Of a DNA stretch of 64,000 nucleotides, positions 22,671 to 32,674 are shown piece after piece. The stretch comes from Omphiscola glabra. Taxonomy: Eukaryota; Mollusca; Gastropoda; Lymnaeidae. Location: assembly GCA_964017045.1 (NCBI GenBank), contig OZ024794.1, forward strand, positions 6,670,329 through 6,734,328. Direction: 5' to 3'. A program made the translations under genes and the position numbers. The notes under the pieces were generated by a model that made no database searches, had not been told where the DNA came from, and saw only the letters and a list, made by a program, of their open reading frames with translations. The stretch's first letter is position 1; every line of letters begins with the position of its first letter.

Positions 22671-22844
22671 GATCAATCGCTACAAGTGTGTGGACTAAAT
22701 TTTGAAAATATACGCTTCTCACGTGGACAGCTGTATGTTGCCTGCTCGCGCGTTGAAAAAACTTCTAATTTATTTGTGTACGCACTAGACGGAAAAAAAA
22801 CAATAAATATATTCTATTTAAAAATTACTTCAAAACTTAATTAA
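22671..22844 (+). pseudogene. Helitron replicase/helicase C-terminus (fragment)
   Basis: In one frame the stretch reads DQSLQVCGLNFENIRF, then FSRGQLYVACSRV (22716-22754), then NLFVYALDGKK, and stops at TAA 22842-22844. 'GQSL-x-VCGL' and 'FS-x-GQLYVACSRV' are the last conserved helicase motifs of the PIF1-like helicase of Helitron Rep/Hel proteins, which unwind DNA during rolling-circle transposition. Everything upstream of the GQSL motif is missing, so only about 57 residues remain of a protein normally well over 1,000 residues long. The fragment itself has no internal stop. It ends 52 bp before a Helitron-type 3' terminus, as expected. Confidence 0.85.
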
Positions 22845-22869
22845 AACACAAACACTTTTTCATTGAGTT

Positions 22870-22899
22870 GCATGACAACGCATGCCGGGTTCTCGCTAG
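22870..22899 (+). mobile_element. Helitron 3' terminus (hairpin plus CTAG)
   Basis: A hairpin (GCATG, 6-base loop, CATGC) at 22870-22885 is followed by 10 bases and CTAG at 22896-22899, with T next. Helitrons end in a hairpin 10-12 bases before CTRR and insert between A and T, so the site fits on all three counts. No 5' TC end was identified. Confidence 0.85.
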
Positions 22900-23054
22900 T
22901 ATATAAGATTATTGTTCTCTGTTGATTTTTTTCTGCCTCAGATATTTATATATTTTTATTTGCTTTGGTGCGCATTACATATGTCATAGTTATTCTTTGT
23001 GCGTTACCAAAGTCATAGTTATTACCGATCCTTGTCTTTTTACAAAACTAAAAC

Positions 23055-23166
23055 ACTTCAATACAAAGTGATACAATACCAACCAGTACCCACATTGATA
23101 CTAATTGATGCAATACCAGTGCCAAAATTGATACTAAGTGGTGCATTACCAGTGGCCACATTATAA
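23055..23166. repeat. 33-bp minisatellite, left part, about 3 copies
   Basis: Same unit as at 25505-25860 (CAATACCAGTGCCCACATTG plus ATACTAAGTG). It is separated from that part by the two LTR-like units. Confidence 0.85.
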
Positions 23167-23788
23167 TGTTATGTACCGCTACAATGTGTAGAGAATTTAA
23201 TCTCTTATTTGACTATATGGCTCGTGCCAAACAGTACATAACAAAGGACGTTACCATTAATTACATACAGTAATAAAGAACGATACCCAAACTAGTGCTA
23301 ATTACAAATAATAATTTATTAATGTATCTCTAAACAAAATCAAATAGAAAAAATTAATCTAGGGCTATTCACTTACAGTACATCAATGAACTGGTACCGG
23401 TACAATGTTGGAAGGTGCACACACATACACAGTGCATATAATGTACAGTATCTACGATCAGTTCAGTATGTCAGTCTATTAGTCTCGCTCCCTCGACTCG
23501 TATCGTAATCGCAATTTATCTATTTATTTCTCGCGCAGTCTCTCTCTAGATCAGCGGTTCTCAACTTGTGGGTCGCGGCCCCTTTGGGGGTCGCACGAGC
23601 CTTTTAAGGGGTCGCCTAAGAACATGGGAAAACAATTAAACTCTACAGTTATGAAGTAGCAACGAAACCATTTTTGTTGGAGTGGGGTCGCATAACACGA
23701 TGAACTGTATTAAAGTGTCGCGGCATTAAGAAGGTTGAGAACCACGGCTCTAGATCAAATTTGTCGATCGGCTTATTTATAGTCTTTC
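23167..23788. mobile_element. LTR-like unit A, 3'-truncated, with SPIN-like insertion
   Basis: Starts TGTTATGTACCGC and aligns with the elements at 23789 and 42007. Shared landmarks are GTGTAGA..ATTTAATCTCTTA, GACTATATGGCTCG, ACAAATAATAA, TACCGGTACA, GTCAGTCTATTAGTCTCGCT and CTTATTTATAGTCTTTC. It stops at the TTATTTATAGTCTTTC landmark, where unit B begins. A hAT element occupies 23552-23747. No protein is encoded. Confidence 0.55.
23552..23747. mobile_element. SPIN-like non-autonomous hAT element, copy 1 (196 bp)
   Basis: Starts CAGCGGTTCTCAACTTGTGG and GTCGCGGCCCCTTTGGGGG, and ends AAGGTTGAGAACCACGG. The ends are inverted repeats, and the sequence matches my memory of the SPIN non-autonomous hAT family. 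The 8-bp target duplication CTCTAGAT is perfect (23544-23551 and 23748-23755). It lies inside LTR-like unit A, so it is younger than that unit. It has no coding capacity and would depend on a transposase made elsewhere. Confidence 0.9.
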
Positions 23789-25498
23789 TGTTACGTACAG
23801 CAATAATGAAGACCTTTTAATATCTTATTTTACTCTCTGGCTTTAATTAATAATTAAATACTGTAATAAAGAAACAATACCAAAACTGAGACAAATTTCA
23901 AATAATAATTTATTAAGTTAATTTAAAATTACAAAACCAAAAGGAATAAAAACTAAGGCTTTTGACTTACAGTACAGTGATAAGCTTGTACCGGTACAAT
24001 GTTAAAAAAGGAACATATACACACACGGTAAATATTAATAAACAAATCTTTGTCTTGTAGCTTAGTAGCAAATCTCTGTCAGCTCATCTCTCTCTCAGCT
24101 CATCTCTCTCAGCTCATCTCTCTCTCAGCTCATCTCTCTCAGCTCATCTCTCTCTCAGCTCATCTCTCTCAGCTCATCTCTCTCTCAGCTCATCTCTCGC
24201 TCTCTCTCAGCTCATCTCTATCAGCTCATCTCTATCAGTTCATCTCTCTCTCAGCTCATCTCTATCAGCTCATCTCTCTCAGCTCATCTCTCTCTCAGCT
24301 CATCTCTCGCTCTCTCTCAGCTCATCTCTATCAGCTCATCTCTCTCAGCTCATCTCTCTCTCAGCTCATCTCTCTCAGTTCATCTCTCTCTCAGCTCATC
24401 TCTATCAGCTCATCTCTATCAGCTCATCTCTCTCAGCTCATCTCTCTCTCAGCTCATCTCTCTCAGCTCATCTCTCTCTCAGCTCATCTCTCTCAGCTCA
24501 TCTCTCTCTCAGCTCATCTCTCGCTCTCTCTCAGCTCATCTCTATCAGCTCATCTCTATCAGTTCATCTCTCTCTCAGCTCATCTCTATCAGCTCATCTC
24601 TATCAGCTCATCTCTATCAGCTCATCTCTCTATCAATTCATCTCTCTCTCAGCTCCTCTATCAGCTTATCTCTATCAGCTCATCTCTATCAGCTCATCTC
24701 TATCAGCTCATCTCTATCAGCTCATCTCTATCAGCTCATCTCTATCTGCTCATCTCTCTCTCAGCTCATCTCTCGCTCTCTCTCAGCTCATCTCTATCAG
24801 CTCATCTCTATCAGCTCATCTCTATCAGCTCATCTCTATCAGCTCATCTCTATCAGTTCATCTCTCTTTCAGCTCATCTCTATCAGCTCATCTCTATCAG
24901 CTCATCTCTATCAGCTCATCTCTATCAGCTCATCTCTATCAGCTCATCTCTATCAGCTCATCTCTATCAGCTCATCTCTATCAGCTCATCTCTATCAGCT
25001 CATCTCTATCATCTCATCTCTATCAGCTCATCTCTATCAGCTCATCTCTATCAGCTTATCTCTATCAGCTCATCTCTATCAGCTCATCTCTATCAGCTCA
25101 TCTCTATCAGCTCATCTCTGTCTCCGCTATCCCCTCCGATCTCGATAGGCGTATTTATAGTCTTTTTGTAGACTTTTCCAGACAAGAGCTCAGCATTGTG
25201 TAAGTGCCTTGACTTGTCTCGTATATTCTTAAGATTTCCACTCAGAATAAAGACTGCATTTTAGGAAGCCGATGTAATACTTTCATAGAGACTTTTCCAG
25301 AAAGGGCTTTCGCATTGTACCTGTATGTTGGCCTGTCTCGTAAGTTCTAAAGAATTTTAATTCTGAAGACTAGAGACTAAGTTTACGTGTAATTCAGGTC
25401 AAGGGAGACAATTTATAATTAAAACACACCATTCGACACCAAACGTGGGGTCAGTCAGAGCTCATGCACGAGATTCAGGGCTCAAACAAGACGTCTAC
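23789..25498. mobile_element. LTR-like unit B, enlarged by an internal 14/16-bp array
   Basis: Starts TGTTACGTACAGCAAT and follows the same order of landmarks as the 42007 copy: AAATAATAATTTATTAAGTT, ACTAAGGCT, TACCGGTACAATGTT, then the array, GCGTATTTATAGTCTTT, TCTCGTAAGTTCTAA, ACCAAACGTGGGGTCAGTCA. A partial internal duplication of the CTTTTCCAGA region occurs at 25170-25310. The array at 24075-25125 occupies the position of TCTCTATCTCCGTCTCGC in the 42007 copy. The end is blurred near 25498. Confidence 0.55.
24075..25125. repeat. 14/16-bp minisatellite (CAGCTCATCTCTAT / CAGCTCATCTCTCTCT), about 1.05 kb
   Basis: The left part alternates 14- and 16-bp units, giving a 30-bp dimer. The right part is mostly the 14-bp CAGCTCATCTCTAT form. 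Blocks containing CTCGCTCTCTCTCAGC recur at about 24197, 24307, 24522 and 24772. The 373-codon ORF (Ser/Leu/His/Gln-rich) is produced by the repeat. Confidence 0.97.
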
Positions 25499-25504
25499 AT
25501 AAAA

Positions 25505-25860
25505 ATACTATGTGGTACAATACCATTGCCCACATTGATATTGACTGGTACAATACCAGTGCCAAGATTGATACCAAGTGGTACAATACCAGTGCCCACT
25601 TTAATACTAAGTTGTGCAATACCAGTGCCCACATTGATATTGAGTGGTACAATACCAGTGTCCATATTGATACTTAGTGATATAATACCAGTGCCAACAT
25701 AATATTAATTGAAACAATACCAGTACTCTTATTGAAAATAAGTGATACAATACCAGCCCCAGATTGATACTATCTGGTACAATATCAGTGCCCACATTGA
25801 TAATAAGTGATGCAATAACAGTTCCGACATTGATACTAAGTGATAAAATACCGAGTCCAC
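25505..25860. repeat. 33-bp minisatellite, right part, about 11 copies
   Basis: Unit starts GGTACAATACCAGTGCC and continues CACATTGATA. Copies become more divergent towards the right. The following 25861-26129 hold no recognisable gene. Confidence 0.93.
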
Positions 25861-26129
25861 CAAAATCCCTTAATATTCAGTCTGTTGATACCTAACACCA
25901 GATAAGGTCCTGAAATTAATGAAATCCCGGCTCTGTGGCCACTTGTAAAAAATCGATGAGTCGGCCATTTGAAGTATCGTACGGACTGGTCGTAATTAAA
26001 TGTACCAAAGGGCAGACATCTGTAGGATGAGAGACTACGATTAGACATCACATTGGGCATGAGTTTAAACACGTGACCAGATAATCACATCCTGATCCCT
26101 TCAAATGACTTCACGATAATGTTTGGTAT

Positions 26130-26480
26130 GGATAGGTTCTGAGATTTGTTGACCAATGATAGTTTAGTTATTTATAGTTAGTCAATAGGTTCTGAGATTT
26201 ATTGACCAATGATAGTTTGGTTATTTATAGTTAGCCAATAGGTTGCGAGATTTATTGACCAATCAAAGTTTTGTTATCTATAAGTCAGCCAGAAGGTTCT
26301 GAGAATTAATTACAAATAATAGTTTAGTCATTTCTATATAAGCTAATAGGGTTCTAAGATATTTTGAACACTAACAAATTGTGGTTATTTAAAAGTTAGC
26401 CATTAGGTTCTGAGATTTATTCACCAATAACAGTCTGGGTATTAGCCAATCGGTTTGAGAATGATCTACCACAAATAGTT
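26130..26480. repeat. 53-54-bp degenerate minisatellite, about 6-7 copies
   Basis: Units contain AGGTTCTGAGATTTATTGAC and GTTATTTATAGTTAGCCA. Identity falls clearly from left to right, so this is an old array. Confidence 0.85.
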
Positions 26481-27164
26481 TGTGTATTCATACACTAGTC
26501 AAGTAAATGTCGATAGCAGCAGGGATGGAATTAAGATTGATCTCCCTTTATCTGCGACCCATGGGCGGCGCAGGCCCTATTGATGAAAGTGGACTCATCA
26601 TCCCACTCGGAAATAGTTATAAAACTGATCCGTAAGGTTATCTCTCTTTCTCGGTCTCTCTGTCTCCCCCTTCCCCCTCTCTCTCTGTCTGTATCTCACT
26701 CTCTCTCTCTCTCTCTCTCTCTCCCTTTCGCTCTTTCTGTCTTATTATTTCACCGTCACCAATTTAAACATAACTTCTTTTTAACTTGATATTAAAAGAC
26801 CATGACGGTGTTGCTATTTATAGAAATAAGGGACATCATGCATTTTTGGTGAATAGAACGAATTAAAAAGCTACAACTTGAAGTGACCAGTGTGGTGCTA
26901 CGCCCCTCATCCACAACCACCCACACACCCATACCCTTCGACACACACAACTATGAACACACGAGAGACTCTTTTTTAAATTGAAACAGTGATTATGAAA
27001 ATTGATATTTTATCGATACTTTATTGATATTTTATTGATATTTCACAATATGCACTCTGTTTAAAACGATTTAAAAAAGAAAATCCTAGATTTACATATT
27101 GTATGATGTCGACTTCCTGGAAGTCTACTTTGCCACTGCCCACATGTGCCACTGCCCATCTGTG
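26481..27164. other. Unique sequence with a CT microsatellite
   Basis: (CT)n-rich stretch at 26640-26745. At 27010-27045 ATATTTTATTGAT is repeated, and at 27130-27170 TGCCACTGCCCA-type repeats occur. No gene is supported. Confidence 0.4.
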
Positions 27165-27660
27165 CCACTGATCGTTTTAGACCCCCTTCCCCCTGTCACG
27201 AAGTGTACCAAATTCTTTACCCCCCCCCCAGTGTCACGTCACACCTAAAAAAATCAAAACATACATACAATTTTCATAAATAAACTAAGATTTTATTTCA
27301 TTCTTTAACATTTTCCCATAATGATAACGGATTAAGATGTAGTATTATGAGAAATCTGTGGCGCGAAACAACGAAGTCATCTCCGCGGCGAATGTAAAAT
27401 GGCCACAACAGTTTGTGCGGAAATAGTGTTTCGCGACTGAGATTCACGTTACCCGGTACCTATAATACCCGAGGCAATTTCGACCTCATATTATTGTTTT
27501 TAAAATTAATTGAACAAAGATTTTTCAAAATTAGAAAATTTTAGATTTTAAAAAAAAATTGTGACGTCACACATTTTTGATCCCCCTCCCCCCTGTCACA
27601 AGGTGTCACAAATTCTGGACCCCCTCCCCTCAAAGCGTGACGTAATTTGCGAACGACCCT
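27165..27660. repeat. Dispersed repeat R3: two direct copies of a C-rich, TGACGTCAC-bearing segment
   Basis: A segment of about 70 bp (CCCCTTCCCCCTGTCAC, then CACAAATTCT-like, then C-rich, then GTGTCACGTCAC or GCGTGACGTAA) occurs at 27178-27245 and again at 27578-27655. The 330 bp between are unique and AT-rich. This could be one element with direct ends or two copies of a dispersed repeat. No coding capacity. Confidence 0.5.
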
Positions 27661-28496
27661 TTAGGAGAGAGCTATTTTGTTATGAAAGACTCATTGATTT
27701 TGTTGACTACAACGGTATTCCTTGACACATTGAGATCCATCTTAATATCATCATTTCTAAACGTTTACTCACTACTTCTTCCTTTTTCAACAGGTTTTGA
27801 GTACTCCCCCCCCCCCCACACCCTCAGCCTCATTTAATAGTATACCTGGTAAAGCTTTACTGTTATGGCGACATTTGTATGAGCGTGGGTGGTGGGGGGA
27901 GGTGGGAGGATTTGGGGTAATCTAAAAAAAATTAAATATTTTAAGTCCGCAAATACAACAGTGAAGTGCTAATTAATATGGAGTTCCCTCGCCCCCCCCC
28001 CCCCCCCGGGCCAACCCTATCACCCAAAACAACATTTTTCTACGAATTTCAAAACGACATTCATCATAGGTCTCATATGTTTACTAACATAGTCACTGGA
28101 CCGTCAAATGATTTAATTGCCTTTTTAGATCGATGTGGCCGATATATTTTCCTTTTACGAGACTCGCCCCCCCCCCACTCCCAAACCACTCATAAAGAGA
28201 ATTTATCGTCACAAAAGATTAAGTCATGAGCTGATCTCCCCCCACCCCCCACAGCTCTAGTTGACATGTCCGTCCAACTATGGCATGTCGATCAAGAGGC
28301 GTTGCCACAGACCCCCCAGAAACTATCTGTGGCACAATTTCACCATGAAGGGGACCTGGACTTGAGACACATAGGTTGTGCATGGAATCTGCGTTAGAAG
28401 GAGAACGGGTGCATGGCACATACCCAGTGCAGCTGAAAATAAAGTCAGGAAATGGTCGGGACATGAGTACATGTTGCCGTTAATGGATATGAGGTC
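27661..28496. other. Unique sequence with several C-runs, no gene supported
   Basis: C-runs at about 27806, 27990-28007, 28167 and 28240. The ORFs (27966-28229, 28219-28464) show no family features. Confidence 0.4.
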
Positions 28497-28900
28497 AGCG
28501 GTTGGGTTGTGTCAGTCCATGCCATCATGGGTGGTTTGCGTCAGTCCTTGCCATCATGGATGGTTGTGTCAGCCCTTGCCATCATGGGTGGGTTGTGTCA
28601 GTCCATGCCATCATGAGTGGGTTGTGTCAGTCCATGCCATCATGGGTGGGTTGTGTCAGTCCATGCCATCATATGTGGGTTGTGTCAGTCCATGCCATCA
28701 TGGGTGGGTTGTGTCAGTCCATGCCATCATGGGTGGGTTGTGTCAGCCCTTGCCATCATGGGTGGGTTGTGTCAGCCCTTGCCATCATGGGTGGTTGTGG
28801 CAGTCTATGCCATCATGGGTGGGTTGGGGCAGGCCATGCCATCATGGGTGGGTTGTGGCAGTCCTTGCCATCATGGGTGAGTAGTGGCAGCCCTTGCCGA
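28497..28900. repeat. 29-bp minisatellite, about 14 copies
   Basis: Unit contains GTGTCAGTCCATGCCATCAT followed by GGGTGG. Some units are 28 bp, which shifts the reading frame, so three overlapping Cys/His/Val-rich ORFs appear on the plus strand. None is a gene. Confidence 0.96.
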
Positions 28901-28995
28901 TGATTCTTATCATGCAGTCTATTGTGGGCACTGCTCTTTGGCAAACATTTCTTCCCACTTACGATTTGGCCTAATCACAAAGTAGAAACCATTTG

Positions 28996-29365
28996 TAGAA
29001 ACCATATAAGAGGGCGCCTGTCGGAATGTGGAGGGGTGTTTTTGGGGACGTTAAAATATATCCATCCCAGCTCCTAGAAATTTCGACTGCGGTCGCAGCA
29101 CGGCCATCCCAGCCCCTAGAAAGTTCGACTGCGGGTGCTGTGAGAATAGCATCACCAGCCGATTAGGTGTTCCCCCATTGATGCCGCCCCACTCGCAGCG
29201 TTAATCGAGGGGAAGGAAGGTGGGGCTATCTCAGGAGCGGAATAACCCCCGAAGTGCCGCTTTGCCACCTGACTAGACTTACGCTAGTTGGGTTTGGGGG
29301 AAGAGGGGGTACATGGGGGAAGACAGTGGGCTCTGGCTTGATAGTTTGCTGTTTTTCGTAAGAGT
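28996..29365. repeat. Dispersed GC-rich repeat R2, copy 1
   Basis: Aligns by eye with 38575-38945. Shared landmarks are AGAGGGCG.CTGT, TATCCATCCC, CCTAGAAAGT, GGCTGTCTC/GGCTATCTC, GCGGAAT..CCC, GTGCCGCTT, GCTC.GCT.GAT.GTTT, and CTGTTTTTC at the end. It also has a partial internal duplication (CATCCCAGC.CCTAGAAA) at 29060-29130. It is clearly more GC-rich than its flanks. No ORF is conserved between the copies. The class is unknown. Confidence 0.65.
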
Positions 29366-30199
29366 GAGTTAATATGAGCTAATCAATAAATACAAAAGCT
29401 CACGTGATAAGCCCTCAAAATGTTTGTCTATTTCATTTATGGGTATGGTAGATTTCGGACTACGTGTATTATGACTTTTTTGGAGAATAAGGGAATTTAA
29501 AGTTTTGTTTAAAATCTAAAATAACCAACATTTGTATTTATGATTTCAACTTATTTCATATCGATCTATGACTCACCAATCATATTTCCGGGCAGGATGG
29601 TGAGGCGGGGGTATTCAACTATAAATATGGTTTAAAATTTTTTTTTGAAAAATGTAACTTAAGTGCTTTTTTGTCATACAGACTACGACCTTGCTATTCA
29701 TAACAGAACCAAGAGACGTTACAACACAGGGTTGGTCTATTTGTCTCATTTCTGCTCTTAAATTTTTTTAAAAGTCTTAATGTTCTTTTCAGCCATTGGA
29801 TGCAACTCTCGGAGGGTTTTAAAAATAGATTTTGTTATGGGAATTCAGAAACGTGTTATACTTTTCGTTTCGTTCTCTGTGTTAGAAATTTATATTGATG
29901 CATTTATGTTATGATCTTGGTTTGAAGAATAAATAAATTGCCATATAGGTACATTGAACGAGATGCTAGAAATCTCTGTTTTACACTCGTAATACTTTAT
30001 ATACACATGTCATCTGATCATCTCTAGCAAGTCGGGAAGATATTGAGAATTATCGTTATACAATATCAACTAAGACGTTACTAAGCAACATGAGACTCAT
30101 CAAATTGTATGGCTTCACCTTTTATTTTAATCTTTTATTATGGTACTCGATCAGTTCAGTTAAAATCAGATTTGATGGATTTTCTCCTGTCTTATAGTG
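29366..30199. other. Unique AT-rich sequence, no gene seen
   Basis: About 830 bp without ORFs or repeats that I recognise. Confidence 0.4.
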
Positions 30200-30365
30200 A
30201 TGTTGTATGAGAGAGGGAGAGGGCGAGAGAGAGACAGCAAAAGAGAGAGATCGAGATGGAAACATAGAGAGGGAGCGAGAGCAAAAGAGAGATATCGAGA
30301 GGGAGTGAGAGCGAAAGAGAGTAATCAAGGGGGGGAAGAGAGAGAAAGAGAAAGGAAGAGAGATA
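30200..30365. repeat. GA-rich simple repeat
   Basis: Purine-rich stretch (GAGAGAGAC, AAAGAGAGAT) with an irregular 45-50-bp higher period. The Arg/Glu-rich or Ser/Leu-rich ORFs are by-products. The next 555 bp (30366-30922) contain an imperfect duplication of TCCAGCTTCCGTT.TGATGT at 30748 and 30819 and nothing else supported. Confidence 0.9.
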
Positions 30366-30922
30366 ATAACGCTGTCGGACCATGTCGGTTGCGTCTCTTG
30401 TACGCATTACTACCCATTTATGACGCCAAAACCTGGCAGCAAGCGGCGGCCATATAAATATTTTAGTCATGCACGTTTTGCTTTTCGTTTAAAAGTAATG
30501 CAATTATACTCCCCATTCTTATTAGAAAATAGCGAGGTTAGTCCGCCACTCAGAACTTACATAGATACATACACCGCCAACCAACACATTGATGTTCCAC
30601 CATTATGAGCAAGCCATGTCGACGTGCCTACGTGATCTCTGCCATGGTTGCCCATACCGATGGTCATATTGCTTCTTAATTGGATGTTGCCGTCGGCCAG
30701 AAGATTTTTATTGATGCTTGATAAGCATTTTAGTATGGACACAATTTCCAGCTTCCGTTCTGATGTTGCTAGTAGTTACTGGTAGCCTGCTAGCACTTTT
30801 ATCACACAGGAGATATCCAGCTTCCGTTATGATGTGCAGGTAGTGACTAGAAGTGTTTCTTTCAGACAATTTCCTTCGGAGAGGGTGGGGTCACATTTTC
30901 GGGAGGGGGCAGTAAAGGTGGC

Positions 30923-31102
30923 CAGGGGCGTAGCTAAAGGGGTTAAGAGAGTGACCTATGTCCCTGTGCACCGTAATAGAGTAGGTGCGAAAATGCGGTG
31001 TGATGGTATTTATTGTATGAAAATAAGGTTGTCAGAGTAGAAAGGGGGGGGGGGCATAAAAAGTTACTGTCACTTGGCGCCAAAACTCTTGCTTCGCCCC
31101 TG
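30923..31102. mobile_element. Possible MITE with CAGGGGCG ends (180 bp)
   Basis: Begins CAGGGGCGTAGCTAAAG and ends CTCTTGCTTCGCCCCTG, an inverted repeat of 17 bases with four mismatches. No clear 8-bp target duplication (AAGGTGGC against CAAGTGGA). A G-run lies at 31040-31050. It is consistent with a non-autonomous DNA transposon, but not proven. Confidence 0.4.
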
Positions 31103-31304
31103 CAAGTGGAGCGGTTGGGGTGGCAAGCCCAGGGGTCACGTTTTCTTTATATAGAGGGGCGGCATTTTATGAGAAATGGAGAGTTTGTATCGTTAAATGG
31201 AGCGTGGCATATAGGAGACTGCAACTTTCCTTGTCACCCAGAGTTATCGTTCATACCGGGGAGTACAAAGAAAGTACAAAGATGGCTGCTCACATGGAGA
31301 AAAC

Positions 31305-31484
31305 ATGGCGAAAACAGCATTTGAGACCTGGCGAGTTGAAGAAATTAAGAAATTTTTACGGGAATTGCATCAGCCGGTATCTGGAAATAAAGCAGAACTG
31401 GTAGATCGGGCACGCGGCTGTGTAGCGTTGTCAATTTGTGGGGGAAAAAATCGTATGCATCTGAGACATTTTTCTAATTTCTAG
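31305..31484 (+). CDS. SAP-domain ORF (59 aa), possible first exon or element fragment
   Basis: ATG at 31305 opens a 59-codon frame ending TAG at 31482-31484. Residues 8-40 read TWRVEEIKKFLRELH, then QPVSGNKAELVDRARG. This matches the SAP fold pattern: an amphipathic helix, then 'G-x-P-x-S-G-x-K-A-E-L-V-x-R'. SAP domains bind AT-rich DNA and are found in nuclear proteins and in several animal mobile-element proteins. After residue 42 the match ends (VALSICGGKNRMHL), so the true exon may stop at a GT near 31415-31425. An overlapping frame (31120-31404) lacks any similarity. AAGATGGC at 31279 upstream resembles a YY1-type promoter motif. No other exon was found nearby. Confidence 0.5.
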   Translation: MAKTAFETWRVEEIKKFLRELHQPVSGNKAELVDRARGCVALSICGGKNRMHLRHFSNF

Positions 31485-31559
31485 GCGAAAAATATTAACA
31501 AGGGCAAAAACCCATGCTTTTTCAGGAAGTTGCAGTCCCTATATCTAAGGGTGGTACTA

Positions 31560-32036
31560 ATACTACCTACTCCACTAGGCTGTGTATCTATCAGCGCTAA
31601 CACTAGCTAGTCCACTAGGCAGTTATCTATCAGCGCTAACACTAGCTAGTCCACTAGGCAGTTATCTATCAGCGCTAACACTAGCTAGTCCACTAGGCAG
31701 TTACCTATCAGCGCTAACACTAGCTAGTCCACTAGGCAGTTACCTATCAGCGCTAACACTAGCTAGTCCACTAGGCAGTTATCTATCAGCGCTAACACTA
31801 GCTAGTCCACTAGGCAGTTATCTATCAGCGCTAACACTAGCTAGTCCACTAGGCAGTTATCTATCAGCGCTAACACTAGCTAGTCCACTAGGCAGTTATC
31901 TATCAGCGCTAACACTAGCTAGTCCACTAGGCAGTTATCTATCAGCGCTAACACTAGCTAGTCCACTAGGCAGTTATCTATCAGCGCTAACACTAGCTAG
32001 TCCACTAGGCAGTTATCTATCAGCGCTAACACTAGC
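31560..32036. repeat. 39-bp minisatellite, 12 copies, nearly identical
   Basis: Unit contains CTATCAGCGCTAACACTAGC and the 10-bp palindrome ACTAGCTAGT. The only variation is TTATC/TTACC. The plus strand is open for 191 codons (13-residue repeat, SALTLASPLGS core) because 39 is divisible by three. Confidence 0.97.
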
Positions 32037-32183
32037 AGACATCTGGACAGTGGGGAGGAGACAGCTGGACCGTTGGAATAGATTGCTGGACTATGAGGGT
32101 CAGATTGCTGGACAGTGGGGAGCAGACTGCTGGACAGTGAGGCAGACAGCTGGATAAGGGGAGCCGACGGCTGGACAGTAGGA
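32037..32183. repeat. Degenerate repeat of about 24-26 bp, about 6 copies
   Basis: Units contain CAGACTGCTGGACAGTGGGG with many changes. It follows the 39-bp array with no gap. Confidence 0.75.
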
Positions 32184-32385
32184 GTAAACACAGAGAGAAT
32201 AAAAAAATAGACCGGGTGTTGCTAAAGTGACTATTCATCCGCGAGAATTACTTAAATCTCGTCTGATAATGGGATTATTTCCAAGACAGTCCTGGAACAA
32301 CAATGGGCTACGAGTGCTGACTATTGATGTGAGGGACACGAGTGTGAGAGATTGGAGTGTGAAGGGAATTTCTGTCAGACACGAG

Positions 32386-32590
32386 AGTGAGGTCAGTGCG
32401 TGTTAGACTCGAGTGAGGTTAATGCGTGTTCGATAAAAGAGTGAGGTCAATGCGTGGTCGAAAAAAACTGAGGTCAATGCGTGTTCGGTATTAGAGTGAG
32501 GTCAATGCGTGTTCGGTAAAAGAGTGAGGTCAATGCGTGTTAGACATGAGGGGGAAGTCAATACGTGTTAGACACGAGAGTATAGACCAG
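32386..32590. repeat. 28-bp degenerate minisatellite, about 7 copies
   Basis: Unit contains GTGAGGTCAATGCGTGTT followed by CGGTAAAAGA or AGACACGAGA variants. Confidence 0.88.
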
Positions 32591-32674
32591 GATGACAAGA
32601 GAAGTTTGACAAAATGTTGTCAATGTGTTGTTGAACAAAGTTAAAATTTCTTACTCAAGTAAATGACAGCAGGA

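Noticed and set aside
24050..25171. 373-codon Ser/Leu/His/Gln-rich ORF
   Set aside because: Generated by the 14/16-bp array within an LTR-like unit; no conserved part outside the array.
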